Source: Spongilla lacustris (Eukaryota > Porifera > Demospongiae > Spongillida > Spongillidae). Taken from it: 64,000 bases of DNA. The notes under the pieces are model-generated. The model was given only the letters and a program-made list of their open reading frames with translations. It was not told the origin of the DNA and ran no database searches. Positions 21,291 to 31,880 of the stretch are shown here, piece after piece. The stretch covers positions 3,455,882-3,519,881 of the forward strand of contig OX442420.1 in the NCBI GenBank assembly GCA_949361645.1, read 5' to 3'. Position 1 is the stretch's first letter; the number at the start of each line of letters is the position of its first letter. The position numbers were made by a program, and so were the translations under genes.

Positions 21291-22386
21291 ATCCACTTCA
21301 CCAACCACTTGGCATGACTCCCCCAAGATGATAGGAGTGAGTGGAGAGGTCACTGTGATGTCCATTGCTGCAGGTCTACCTCTGTCCCAACCTGTCACAA
21401 GCAAATCAGCAGGACATTGACGGTTGTGAAGAAAGGATGCATTTCCTGTTCTACTAAACAGCTCACATTTTGAGAAATTGATATGGATACCCAAAGCAGG
21501 GCCCAGCTCCTCAATCAGTTGTACAGCACGAAGGACTGCTGGACGATTGCCAGCTAGGACCCCATCATCCATATACCAGGCCTGTAGGAGTAGGTCAATG
21601 CATTCATCATCTGCATTGATACTTGACACCAACTTCTAGAGGACTAAAGAAAACAGCAAGGGACCTAGGGGGTCACCCTGCTGCACTCCGCATTCCGAAC
21701 TGATCTGCCCAAGTGGATGCCATAGCAGTGGATGAGACCCATAGCAGTAGGAAACCCAGTGAAAGAGCTCCGGAAATAAGTGACACATTCTCTGAAAATT
21801 GCTTGTCTGGAAACTAGATTGAAAGCATTTTGCATGTCGACCTTTAAACACACAAAATCCTCATCCAACCAGTGGTCCTTGATACAACCTCTGACAGTAT
21901 GATCTTTTCTGCCCCTGCCTGACAGGCCACACCAAACTGTAAGGGTTGAAAGAAGTCTGCCGCCTTGTCCTTCAAAATGGTACACACACACTTTCCCGCC
22001 AGCCTCCTAATTACCTCTCCTACAGCAATTGGCCTGATATCAGGTGGGCAACCCTCTTTGACCTTGTTCAAAGCAATTAGCCTAGCTCCAGCAATAAATC
22101 TGGACACTGACGCTGGGGCTTTGCCAGCTACAAGGATGTTGACTACTTGTCAAAGTAAGGGGCAAATAGGTGTAGGAAGGGGGATTTTAGCCACATGAAT
22201 CAGGTGTTGCACCCGCAAACCTGAGGGACCCGCAGCTGTATCCTTGGGAAAGGACAGGAGAACAGAATGGATGTTGAAGTCTGGCCCCAGTGTAATAGGT
22301 GCACAGTCGTCTTCTTGCACTAAAGGAACTGGACCTCTGGGATGTTTTGCTTTCAACAGTTCCCAAGTTGTTTCATTGTTTGGTGC
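21291..22386 (-). pseudogene. REL-type LINE body: RT region, truncated and broken
   Basis: The minus strand carries, in several frames, TWELLKAKHPRGPVPL, SFPKDTAAGPSGLRVQHL, KEGCPPDIRPIAVGEVIRRL, the RT motif A region KVDMQNAFNLVSRQAI, motif B SECGVQQGDPLGPLLFS and motif C AWYMDDGVLAGNRP, then a jump to DRGRPAAMDITVTSPL. A large part between the RT and the endonuclease is deleted. Its 5' edge at 22386 abuts TTA repeats, i.e. 5' truncation at a TAA array. Confidence 0.75.
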
Positions 22387-22722
22387 TATATTATTATTAT
22401 TATTATTTTATCTTATTATTTTTTTGCGTTATTATTATTATTACAAATATATACAACCTTGATGATACTATACACATATACACCACTTGAAAAACATGCA
22501 ACTACTATTTCCTACATACACAGGATGGATGAAGTTCTCTTGCCAGGAGTGCCCTAGCAGTGGACTTCACCAAATGGAGGTTAAGCCAGCCGTATATGTC
22601 TGCCACCACTAATGCCTTTGGCCTGGACTGGCTGATGGCAAGGTGGGATGCAAGCCTGGAGAATTTCCCTTGAGCAACCTCACCCCAGTTGCCGTACATT
22701 TCTACTGCCATGGGTGTGCAGG
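22387..22722 (-). pseudogene. REL-type LINE 3' end inserted in TAA repeats
   Basis: Decodes to MAVEMYGNWGEVAQGKFSRL and HLVKSTARALLARELHPS on the minus strand, then the GTGGTGTATA-type 3' UTR and a TAA-rich tail (22381-22442). It is flanked on its 5' side by the TTA array 22724-22762. It is 5'-truncated to the last ~70 codons. Confidence 0.7.
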
Positions 22723-22724
22723 TC

Positions 22725-22762
<38 letters not shown>

Positions 22763-22764
<2 letters not shown>

Positions 22765-22962
22765 TATTTTTATTTTTTTATTAATAAATTCGGCCAAGTT
22801 GATACAACATGTATACACCACTTGAAAAACATGCAACTACTATTTCCTACATACACAGTCAGGATGGATGAAGCTCTCTCGCCAGGAGTGCCCTAGCAAT
22901 GGACTTCACCAGATGGAGGTTAAGCCTGCCATATATGTCTGCCACCACTAATGCCTTTGTAT
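22763..22962 (-). pseudogene. REL-type LINE 3' end, minimal copy
   Basis: The minus strand gives KALVVADIYGRLNLHLVKSI and ARALLARELHPS, stop, then the same 3' UTR as the neighbouring copy. Its 5' edge lies directly at a TAA-rich array (22965-22995) and its tail merges with the 22724-22762 array. Confidence 0.65.
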
Positions 22963-22995
22963 TATTTTTTTATTATTTATTATTATTATTATTAT

Positions 22996-23092
22996 TAATT
23001 ATTCATATTGGATTGATACAGTACAAACATGACACAGACACATGATATGCACAAAACAAGTTGCTAGCCTACTGAAGCTCAGGAGGAGGTAT
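22996..23092 (-). pseudogene. REL-type LINE 3' UTR-only copy
   Basis: About 97 bp matching the 3' UTR and last codons (..PPPELQ) of the copy at 27292-27511, bounded on both sides by TTA-type arrays. It is the most extreme 5' truncation in the chain. Confidence 0.6.
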
Positions 23093-23165
23093 TATTATTA
23101 TTATTATTATTATTTTATTATTAATGTATTATTATTATATTATTATTATTTATATTTATTATTAT
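23093..23165. repeat. (TTA)n tail of the intact LINE
   Basis: Imperfect TTA array directly after the 3' UTR of the intact element. It forms both its tail and the 5' junction of the next fragment to the left. Confidence 0.85.
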
Positions 23166-26100
23166 TAAAACAAGATACAGGAGAATACACGAATAGAAAA
23201 CATTACTAATATGCTACCACCTACAGTAATATTGTTACTATTATTATTATTACAAACTACACCTATAGTAATTCTACACTAGTCATGAGGGCAGGAGCTC
23301 CCTTGCCAAGATGGCTCTGGCAATGGATTTGACCAAAGTCATGTTCAGCCTGCTGTAAATATCCACCAAGACACAAGGTTTGGGAGAGGACAAGGTGATT
23401 GAAAGGTGGGATGCCAACCTAGAAAAAGTTAGATGAGCCTCCTTACCCCAATTGCAGAAGGTCTCGACAGCCAGTGGAATGCATGTCCACCCCAACTCCT
23501 GACATTTGGGACCATTAGTTAGTATCTTCCGGGCCTCTGCAGCTGCAGATGCTGCACCAGACATTCGACTAGAGTCCATCAATATGGCTGGGCAGAGTGG
23601 CGATGCTACCGTGACATCAAATGCTGCAGGCTTACCCCTGTCCCACCCAGCTATGAGCACATCTGCAGGTCTGGAGTGGCTGTGATCTCTGGTAAGACCA
23701 TGACCCTTCTCTATGCTCACACTCAAATGAGCTCGTCGACAAAAGTCCACAACAACATCACGCAAGTGATTGTGCCTCACCACCACATCTCCCCCATGCC
23801 TGCAGGTTACAGCGTGGTGACCCAAGGGATCAAGGGCAACATCTGTGCAAAGGGGGCACACAGTCCCACCAACACCTACACCTAGCCACCACCTCACTGC
23901 AGTCTGGAACTCATTGCACTCCATGTGTAGGCCTAATCCCATGGAGGGGACCACTGACAGCCATGAAGCTGCATGAGGGGCTGAAGCGGACAGAAGTCGG
24001 GCTTTGTTTGCTGGGGAAGATGCCTCCAACAAAGATTTAAACTGATTTTCATCAATTCTGCTGGACAGCTCTCTCTGAGGAGTAGGAGAAGCAAGAGCAG
24101 ACTCAGCTGTAATTGTGTGGTGTAAGGAAACCTTGGAGTTATAAGCTACGACTGCCTGTTGAAGATGGCGATTGTTGGAAAGGCCCAGGCCTGATGACGA
24201 AAGTGAGGCAATGAAGGCAGCAGCTGCATGGCAAGAAAGAGAACGAAGGCCTAAGCCCCCAAACCTCAAACCAAGCTGAGCCTGTTTCCAGGCACTGTCT
24301 GATACTTCAATGGCTGAGCAGAGCACAAAACACTTCCTCACATCTTCATCGAAGGACACAAGGGCATCCGAAGCCACACTAGGAGGAGTGACCCTAGTCA
24401 GATGAACCATCTTGCAAAAACCTCCACACATGCGCAGCAACGTGAAGGCCACCTGGAGATCAACTCCCGCCACATCTACCAGACTTGAGAGCAATTTCTT
24501 GGATTCAGCACACTTGTTAGCGATAAATCGGGAACAGTGTAAGTAGTCGCCAACAGGGGCACCAAGAATGTCTAGGTTTGGTAGTAGCGAGTACTTCACA
24601 GCTGGTGGGAAAGAGGTGTTGCCTTTACTGCTGAAGAGCTCACATTTGGCAAAATTGATATGCAGGCCCAGAGAAGGTCCCATCTGTTCAATGATGTGCA
24701 CGGCCCGCAACACAGCTGGACGGTTTCCAGCTAAGGCACCATCATCAAGATACCATGCCTGGTAGAGGAGGTCCACACATTCTTCATCAGCCTCCACACT
24801 GGAAATTAGTTTATGCAAGACAAGTGCAAAAAGTAATGGACCCAGGGGATCCCCCTGTTGAACCCCTGACTCTGAACTGATTTGTCCTAGGGGGTGCCAT
24901 AACAAAGGATGTGAACCATAGCACCAAGACACCCAAGGCAAAAGTTCAGGGAAAAATGTGGCACATTCCTCCACAACTGCCTGTCTGGAGACAACATTAA
25001 ATGCATTTTTCATGTCTACCTTGAAAGCCACAAAGTCCTCGTCTAACCAGTGCTCCTCTAGACAGATCCTCAGACCATGAGTGATTTTTTCTGCACCTGC
25101 ACGACATGCCACACCAAATTGTAGAGGCTGCAAGAAATCAGCTGCCTTCACCTTCAGCAAAGTGCACATGCACTTCCCTACCAGCCTCCTTAAGGTTTCA
25201 CCCACAGCAATAGGCCTTATGTCAGGTGCAAACCCCTCCTTGTTCTTGTTCAGTGCAATTAGACTTCCCCCAGCTAAGAACCGTGACACTGAAGTGGGTG
25301 CCTTGCCTGCTGCAAGGATATTGATGACTAACCTAAGGGAGGAGCATATGGGAGTGGGAAGAGGGATGCTGGCCACATCAAGCAGGTGTTGAACTCGTAA
25401 GCCTGAGGGACCGGCTGCAGTGTCTTTGGGGAATGATCGCAGGACAGAGAGGATATTGAAATCAGGTTGCAGTGCAATAGACTCCACATTTGGGACAACT
25501 GGAACTACAGGTGCAGGGCAGCTGGGGTGTTTTGCTTTCAGAAGTTGCCATGTGTTCTCATTGTTTGGAGCAATGCCACTTGACTGCAGGATTCGACAAG
25601 CTTTTCCAAACATGCCATATCTGCCCAGTGATATGGCCCTGCCTACATTGTTACTGTTTTGGCGAATGGAAGAGGTGCTCTGGAGGGTATGGCTGATTGC
25701 CCTGCCTTTAGCCAAGTTCCATAGTGGACCCAGGTCATTGTCTGTCCACATGTTGCATAACACATCCACTGGGAGAGGCTTATCATGACGTCCCTGGCGC
25801 CTAAGTGACGGGAGAACACATTTTGGGAGCATGAAAAGTTTGAGCCATGCCTCCTCAGAATTCTCCTGAATGACACATCGCAAAGCTGATGACAGTGCCC
25901 GGGCAAAGGCGGGCCTGGATCTTGATGGAATGAAGCGCAGTGTTGGCTGGTTAAGAAGGCACACCTCCTCAAATGTAGGGAGACTTGGTTCAAGTTGGTC
26001 AGGGGGTGGAAATTCAGCAGGTGGATCATCAGAAGGTGTGGGTGTGTTTTCTGAGTGTAGGGCAGCTGCTGCCCCTCCAACACATTTTTTGGTATGCGAG

Positions 26101-27103
26101 GAAAGCCTTGTGTTGGAGACCAGCTGAAAACAGTAGCGGCAAATGTAGAGGTCATTCTCCTCCAGCCAGGTGATTGGCACATCACCAGGGAATACACCTT
26201 GTGCATGTAGCGTCATGTGGGCTTTCCACATAGAGGGAGCAATTAATTCTGAGCACCCTTCGACAATACACTGCTGCTTCCTTCGCAGCCTAGTTGTTAG
26301 ATTACTGGGCTGATGGCGAGTGTTGACTGGTGGCTGACTGTGAACTCCATGGGGCTCTTCTGCGAAAGATAAACCAAGTGTAGGCTGTGACAGTGATGTG
26401 TTTCTGTTGGAAGTCCCTGAAGATGTTGTAGGTCCCAGAAACTGCTGTGGGGAAGTAGGAGGCTGATGAGGCAATACAACATGCAGATCGCTCGCGAGGG
26501 GCACGAGAGGGGACTGTGGACGTGAAGTCAACGAAGGTTGAAGCGAAGCAAGAGGGGGCTGTGGGTTAGCGGTCAATAGTGGTGTTGACGCGGGCTGGGC
26601 CTGAGGATCAGAATGTGATCTCGGCAGCTGTGATTTAGGCAGCTGTGAGTGTGGCAGCTGTAACCGAGACGGTTGCAGATCTTTCAGGGTCGAATGATGC
26701 CCAGGCAACAGGCAAGAGGAAGAGGGTCGATGCCGTAAACGATACCGACTAGACGAAGTCGGGGGCGACAAGGGGGGTCTGTGGTAGGCCACAGCAGGTG
26801 GCTGCGGTAAGGAGTTAATGACCTGCGGAGAGGAGCGAAGCGGCTGAGGCGGGTTGGAAGATGAATAGTGTTCTAGAGGAAGTAATGAGGGTTGCGACGC
26901 CTGAGCCGATGAGCATGAAGGCGAAAGGATAGGGAGCAGCGGTAGCGGCTGCGACGATGTCTGAGAAGCTGTAAGCCTAATCGAAGCGTTAGCACACTTA
27001 CCTTTCCTTCCTGGGTAGCAGTCGATGCAGACTTTCTTGCCTTTAGCACAGGAGCAACCCTTACAGAGCGCTCTCTTGCCGTTGCAGCTGCAGCAAGGCA
27101 TTC

Positions 27104-27108
<5 letters not shown>
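23166..27108 (-). mobile_element. Intact REL-type non-LTR retrotransposon in (TAA)n
   Basis: A complete-looking element: a few bases of 5' leader, one 1272-codon ORF, about 117 nt of 3' UTR and a TAA tail, with TTA/TAA arrays on both sides. No LTRs and no apurinic-type endonuclease are present. Dong of the R4 clade is a known REL element found in TAA repeats; affiliation to that clade is inference. The absence of stops over 3.8 kb suggests recent activity. Confidence 0.8.
23283..27101 (-). CDS. RT/REL-endonuclease polyprotein of a non-LTR retrotransposon (1272 aa)
   Basis: Single intact ORF. Residues 3-37 form a compact CXC (tesmin/TSO1)-like cysteine cluster; 41-270 are Pro/Ser/Gln-rich. 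There is a C2H2 finger at 278-299 (C278, C283, H295, H299) and a CCHC finger at 321-340. Reverse transcriptase spans about 555-850: motif A FKVDMKNAF (D696), motif B SGVQQGDPLGPLLFA (745-759), motif C WYLDDG (D786, D787). C-terminal CPLC...GHHAVTC finger (1082-1100) and restriction-like endonuclease RPAD (D1147) ... AAFDVTV (D1162). This order is that of REL-type LINEs, which nick target DNA and prime reverse transcription there. The ATG lies about 7 nt from a TAA array, so the 5' UTR is almost absent. Confidence 0.85.
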   Translation of the reverse strand: MPCCSCNGKRALCKGCSCAKGKKVCIDCYPGRKGKCANASIRLTASQTSSQPLPLLPILSPSCSSAQASQPSLLPLEHYSSSNPPQPLRSSPQVINSLPQPPAVAYHRPPLSPPTSSSRYRLRHRPSSSCLLPGHHSTLKDLQPSRLQLPHSQLPKSQLPRSHSDPQAQPASTPLLTANPQPPLASLQPSLTSRPQSPLVPLASDLHVVLPHQPPTSPQQFLGPTTSSGTSNRNTSLSQPTLGLSFAEEPHGVHSQPPVNTRHQPSNLTTRLRRKQQCIVEGCSELIAPSMWKAHMTLHAQGVFPGDVPITWLEENDLYICRYCFQLVSNTRLSSHTKKCVGGAAAALHSENTPTPSDDPPAEFPPPDQLEPSLPTFEEVCLLNQPTLRFIPSRSRPAFARALSSALRCVIQENSEEAWLKLFMLPKCVLPSLRRQGRHDKPLPVDVLCNMWTDNDLGPLWNLAKGRAISHTLQSTSSIRQNSNNVGRAISLGRYGMFGKACRILQSSGIAPNNENTWQLLKAKHPSCPAPVVPVVPNVESIALQPDFNILSVLRSFPKDTAAGPSGLRVQHLLDVASIPLPTPICSSLRLVINILAAGKAPTSVSRFLAGGSLIALNKNKEGFAPDIRPIAVGETLRRLVGKCMCTLLKVKAADFLQPLQFGVACRAGAEKITHGLRICLEEHWLDEDFVAFKVDMKNAFNVVSRQAVVEECATFFPELLPWVSWCYGSHPLLWHPLGQISSESGVQQGDPLGPLLFALVLHKLISSVEADEECVDLLYQAWYLDDGALAGNRPAVLRAVHIIEQMGPSLGLHINFAKCELFSSKGNTSFPPAVKYSLLPNLDILGAPVGDYLHCSRFIANKCAESKKLLSSLVDVAGVDLQVAFTLLRMCGGFCKMVHLTRVTPPSVASDALVSFDEDVRKCFVLCSAIEVSDSAWKQAQLGLRFGGLGLRSLSCHAAAAFIASLSSSGLGLSNNRHLQQAVVAYNSKVSLHHTITAESALASPTPQRELSSRIDENQFKSLLEASSPANKARLLSASAPHAASWLSVVPSMGLGLHMECNEFQTAVRWWLGVGVGGTVCPLCTDVALDPLGHHAVTCRHGGDVVVRHNHLRDVVVDFCRRAHLSVSIEKGHGLTRDHSHSRPADVLIAGWDRGKPAAFDVTVASPLCPAILMDSSRMSGAASAAAEARKILTNGPKCQELGWTCIPLAVETFCNWGKEAHLTFSRLASHLSITLSSPKPCVLVDIYSRLNMTLVKSIARAILARELLPS

Positions 27109-27141
<33 letters not shown>
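27104..27141. repeat. (TTA)n array at the 5' junction of the intact LINE
   Basis: About 12 TTA units immediately upstream (on the minus strand) of the start codon of the intact ORF. It is interpreted as the insertion target and as the tail of the next element to the right. Confidence 0.9.
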
Positions 27142-27290
27142 TTTGGTAAATAATAATATTATTGGAGTAAATGCACATACAACATTACAATGGAATACAT
27201 GAAATACACATATTATTATTGACCATAGATTACATGTACAATGAAATAAAACCCCTAAGTAGTGTACAGCACACCAAAATTATATTATTA
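27142..27290 (-). pseudogene. Probable 3' UTR-only LINE fragment
   Basis: About 150 bp of non-coding sequence bounded by TAA-type repeats on both sides, in line with the neighbouring truncated copies. No coding part remains, so the assignment rests on position and boundaries only. Confidence 0.35.
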
Positions 27291-27291
27291 T

Positions 27292-27509
27292 TTTTTTAAT
27301 TCATATTGGATTGATACAGTACAAACATGACACAGACACATGATATGCACAAAACAAGTTGCTAGCCTACTGAAGCTCAGGAGGAGGTATGGACCTGGAC
27401 AGGATCGCGGTGGCATTGGCCCTGACAGGATTCATGCTCAACCTCCCGTACAGCTCATGGATGACCACTGACTTTGACTTTCCCAATGATGTAGCCAAAC
27501 GGGACCCAA

Positions 27510-27511
<2 letters not shown>
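27292..27511 (-). pseudogene. REL-type LINE 3' end
   Basis: The minus strand decodes to LGSRLATSLGKSKSVVIHEL, then YGRLSMNLVRANATAILSRS and a stop, followed by a 3' UTR (ATGTGTCTGTGTCATGTTTG). The 5' edge lies at the TTA array 27511-27554. It shares a UTR with 22996-23092. Confidence 0.7.

Positions 27512-27554
<43 letters not shown>
27511..27554. repeat. (TTA)n array
   Basis: About 14 TTA units between two truncated LINE copies; the tail of one and the target of the other. Confidence 0.9.
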
Positions 27555-27556
<2 letters not shown>

Positions 27557-27592
27557 ACACAACACTTAAATCACACTACAGTTAATTAAACT

Positions 27593-28140
27593 TTAAGATG
27601 GGAGCCACCTGGAGAGGATCGCTGTTGCATTCGCTCTCACCAAATGCAGGTTGAGCCTACTGTACAGCTCAGACAGCACAGCTGATTTTGTTTTGCCCGA
27701 TGTAATGGCAAGACGGGAGGCAAGCATTTTAAATGAATCTATGGCTTCTTTTCCCCAAGCACCATACGACTCTGCAACCAGAGGTATACAACACCACCCC
27801 AAGGCATTGCATTTGGGGTCATTTTCCATGTGTTTGCGCTCTTCAGTGGACAACGCAGCTGCCCCAGCTGACAATCCCGCTACTGATAAAACGTTAGGAT
27901 TTAGCGGTGATGTCACCGAGATATCAAAGGCAGCTGGTTTACCAAGGGCCCAATTGGGTAGCAAAATGTCTGCGGGGCGTGAGTGGTCATGGTCTGAAGT
28001 AAGGTTGCTACCCATCTCCACCTTCACACTCAAGTGGGCTCTACGGCAAGTCTCCACCAACACATTGCGCAGATGGTTGTGACGGATGACCACGTCTCCT
28101 CCTTTTTTGCATGTTGTGGCATGGTGACCAAGGGGATCTA
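27593..28140 (-). pseudogene. REL-type LINE 3' end with intact endonuclease region
   Basis: A 166-codon open frame (28093-27593) carries the whole C-terminal part: MVIRHNHLRNVLVETCRRAH, SRPADILLPNWALGKPAAFD with both catalytic Asp residues, LGWCCIPLVAESYGAWGKEA and LVRANATAILSRWLPS. It is 5'-truncated at the TTA array 28139-28188. The 5' half is duplicated at 11158-11414. Confidence 0.75.

Positions 28141-28188
<48 letters not shown>
28139..28188. repeat. (TTA)n array
   Basis: About 16 TTA units between the LINE copy and the gypsy LTR, matching 11412-11460 but one unit longer. Confidence 0.9.
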
Positions 28189-29018
28189 GTGTATTATGCA
28201 ATAAACACAACGTAACTAATAATGGTAACACACTATCTAACAGGTGTCTTAAGCTTGAAAGGACATTTTACATGTATCTGTTTTATAATTATAATTATAT
28301 ATATAGAAATACATGTAAATAAAACTATGCTTTATGTGAAATTTGGTGTTATGATTTGTGTAGTATTTATTACCTTTGGACTATTCCATCAGCGCATGTA
28401 AAAGAGACTGGCTAAACCTGGCTAAACCGGGATATTGCATTATATTACTTAAGGTAGTGAGTGTATTGTACCCATTGTTGTCCTATTGTGCTATCAGTGA
28501 ATTGGCATAGTCCTAACTTACCGTCAGCTCAACGCTGTACAATAGGGTCTCAGGTTAGGCTACACTACATTTTGGCGATGAGGGACTTAAAGCTGATGGC
28601 ATGGGCTCGGTGGGGCCGTTTGACTGTGATATGGATGACTGGAATTCATACTGGGGAGTATTGCAGCAGTTCTTTTTGGTGAACAAAATCAGTAAGAAAG
28701 GAAAGCAATGTGCCATTTTCTGAGTGTGTGTGGCAGTACCACTTACCAACTAATACACAGCTTGGTTGCTCCTGGAAACCCTGCGGATAAGGAGCTAGCT
28801 GTCCTCATAAAGCTAGTAGAAGGTTATGTATCACTGCCACTATCAAATATTGTTCAACCTGACCTTAGTCTGCTGCCCCTAGCTGAGATGCCAAAGGATG
28901 TTCCAGTGCCAGGTGATTTGATTTGATGATGGGAGCTCTGTCAGATCAGGAGTCTCCTGTGACATTTACTGACATCAAAGCATGGACAGGAAAGGACCCT
29001 CTGCTTTCTCAGGTCAGG
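28189..29018 (+). pseudogene. Ty3/gypsy-type LTR and broken gag (duplicate of 11461-12290)
   Basis: Same LTR, same gag start (28601) and same gag frameshift as the first copy; one substitution noticed near the right end. Here the sequence continues without a gap into degraded pol. Confidence 0.75.
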
Positions 29019-29960
29019 TACCTGATCCTGCATGGTTGGCAATAGGATTCATCCTTTGGAGATAAATTGCAACCATTTACTAGCTGTAAAGATGAGCTAA
29101 GTGTTCAAGAGGATTGCATTTTATGGAGCCATTGTGTTGTAATACCACCAGCTGGGGTGGGGCAGTGAGTGATTCATGTGTTACATGATGCACATCCAGA
29201 TATACATCAAATAAAAGCTTTGGCTAGGAGTATGGTGTGGTGGTCTGGAATTGATGCAGATTTGAAGGCAAAAGTTAAGCAATGTGCAGCCTATCAAGCT
29301 AACAGGAAGTCACCTTCAGAAACACCACTGCACCCTTGGGAGTCTTGGTGATGCCTTCATGTGGACTTTGCTGGACCATTCTTGGGTAAGACTTTCCTAA
29401 TCCTGGTGGATGCACTCTCTAAATGGCTTGAGGCTATCACAGTTTCTACACCTTCCTCACAGCAGGCTATCAAAGCTCTCAGGCATATCTTTTCTACTCA
29501 TGGGCTACCTGAAGTTTTGGTTTCTGCCTTTACCTGTATGCATTTCGCTACCTTTGTTAAAAGGAATGGGCATGATGAACATGGTTACTGGGTAGGGGGG
29601 AGGAATTTGGATACTCATCTATCCCGATCCCTTTTCCAATACAGATTGATTCCGTACTCTTTTACAGTTCATTCTCCGGCATAACTGATGTTTGGATGTA
29701 AGCCAAGATCATACCTTGATTTCCTTTTCCCAGATGTGGGAGTCCAAATCTTCTTTTCCAATACAGATTGATTCCGTATGATGAGCATGCTAAGGTATGT
29801 ATGTTCAGAGAGGGTGACCTTGTGTATGCTTGCAACTTCAGTGGTAATGGTTCTACATGGATTCCGGGTAAGGTGGTCGCCATGACAGGTCCGGTGTACA
29901 TGGTCATTGTCCTTACGGATGGTCAACAAGTGTGACATCATATTGCTCATGTATGAGCTC
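29019..29960 (+). pseudogene. Ty3/gypsy-type pol relic (integrase part)
   Basis: After gag the sequence jumps to a zinc-binding/integrase region: VIHVLHDAHPDIHQIKALAR, VKQCAAYQANRKSP, then HVDFAGPFLGKTFLILVDAL and STHGLPEVLVS. The tail (29690-29960) decodes in shifting frames to FGCKPRSYLDFLFPDVG, GDLVYACNFSGNGSTWIPG and a DGQQV-HHIAHV end. Protease, RT and RNase H are deleted and stops are frequent. It belongs to a different gypsy lineage from the 12.5-14 kb pol, judging by the sequence. Confidence 0.7.
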
Positions 29961-31480
29961 GTGGCTGTGCAGAAATGGTAACTGTTACATCTAAGGATGA
30001 AGATGTAGTGTTCCCAATGGGGACACCTGCACTCCAGAGGTTATGAGTGTTGGAGCAGAAATTGTCCCTCAGGACAGAATCTGCTAGTAAAAATTGTCCC
30101 CCTCTAATGGAAATTGTCACAATACTTCATACCATGTGAAAAGAGGTTTTTGTTTTGCCTGAACGGAAGGGTATGACCTTAGTTTCAATGGAGTCTGGTG
30201 TGGCAGTGCATACGCACTATAACGGATTTGCTGAATCACAAAGCTATCGCTATAATTAAACCATTAAAGTCAATCAACCTTGAAAATGTGCAATAGTAGT
30301 ATTATATGTTTACCCATCCTATAAACTATTTCAATACTCAGGAATTGATGGCATGATCTGAAGGTATTTTTTTCTGCATGCATGGTTTCATTATTTGTAA
30401 TGTTTTTATTTTGGTAATTGCACTTCAGAAGCTTTCATAAGCTTTCTTGAACCAGAGGTAAATTTGTGCATTTGAGATATGGAAAGTACAGTTTCTAGTG
30501 CCCCTACAAACATTTAGTCATATATTTACAATCTTGCTTTACTATCAACCATCCATGCAATGCTAATAGTGTAAGGCAGCAAATTAATTGAAATTGTTGT
30601 GTTTGCTGCATGCATGCATTTATTTAATACGGTTATTGCACAATGGCCATTACGTCTATAGGAATTAAGCATTGTAGCACAATTAATCATTTTCAGTATA
30701 CACCTGTATACAATCCTCCTGCATTTAGTCTGGAAGCACCTGGTAATAGCTGTGACAAAAATCAAGATGGATGCGATACCGAGGATGCATGCACCTGCCA
30801 ATGAAGCTAGTGAAGGTTACTGGCCTCCATGCATGTAATGAATGATAAATAAATGTCATGCACCACCATCTGGCTGAGGTACATGAGAGAGAAAATGGAC
30901 CATGTTACCCAACCATACAATGTAAGGATATCTCATACACCTGTGCCTAGAGGAAGAATAATAGTTGATGGTAACTGGTGTTTTAGCGAACTGCATGGCA
31001 CGCATGATTACTGACTCCCCTGCAGGAAGATCGTGCCTCTTGATTACATCATGCATGTCCCACCTGCTTCCAAACTCTCATACTACCTATGAGGGGAAGA
31101 AACTATGGCAAATGGAAATTCGAAAGTGTCCAATACATGTACACATGCAATTGCATTATCTGGGCATAACTGTAAATTGTTGAAATATACACACTCAATC
31201 AGAAATTAAAATTCACTTCCGCAAATCTTTGGCAATTGTAGATCAATATAAATCAATGATAGTATACCCTGCAGATAACTCAGAAGAAAATGATCTTTCA
31301 CTGATAACATTAAAAGAATTAGTCCAAGCCAAGAGCATGATAGACTTCTTTTCAGATTATCCTGCAAAGCAAAAGCTTTATTGTCATATGAGCAGTGTTA
31401 CTTTTAGCAATTGGCAACACAGGTTGTACAAATTTATATTAAGAAATCATTCTTTTAAATAGTCTTTTACTAGTATTCAA
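29961..31480. other. Intergenic, nothing recognised
   Basis: AT-rich spacer. Short open frames occur (for example 30526-30801 on the minus strand with one hydrophobic stretch), but none has a recognisable domain or splice context. Confidence 0.4.
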
Positions 31481-31489
31481 TAAAATTGC

Positions 31490-31880
31490 TTCAAGATTTT
31501 GATAAGTGGAATAGCCAGGTTGATCCAAGCAATATTGTATGCTGATTAATGGCTAGATCAATGGCTTCAAAAGTAGGGCTGTGATAAGGCTGCCCATTGC
31601 CATCATCATATCGTTTTGGAGTATTTCACAAAGGCCATCTCTCTTATCGGGAATCTACTCCAGTGTGTTCAATCAATTCAAAGAGTAGATGACACATTTC
31701 TCACTTCTCATACCTTTTAATAGTTAATTCTTCAAGATGTTGACCCTCAGCATCAGATAAAGACTGCTTTTGCAATGTTTTGCTTAAATTATCTGTATCC
31801 TTCCACATAGTTGTGAACATGCGCTTCACAAAGATCAATGATACTGGCAGATGAAACATATCGGGAATGCTAGTAGCCAT
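31490..31880 (-). pseudogene. hAT-type (DUF4371/ZMYM1-like) transposase relic
   Basis: The minus strand decodes to MFTTMWKDTDNLSKTLQKQS, LSDAEGQHLEELTI, a broken LLFELIEHTGVDS block, KRYDDGNGQPYHSPT, FEAIDLAI and, in another frame, LDQPGYSTYQNLEAILL. This order is that of ZMYM1-like hAT transposases. Two stops, a deletion after YHSPT and a frameshift show it is dead. Sequence to about 33250 may be more of the same element, but I could not decode it. Confidence 0.6.

Noticed and set aside
30526..30801. Small membrane-like ORF on the minus strand
   Set aside because: One hydrophobic stretch only, no recognisable family, and base composition like the surrounding non-coding DNA.
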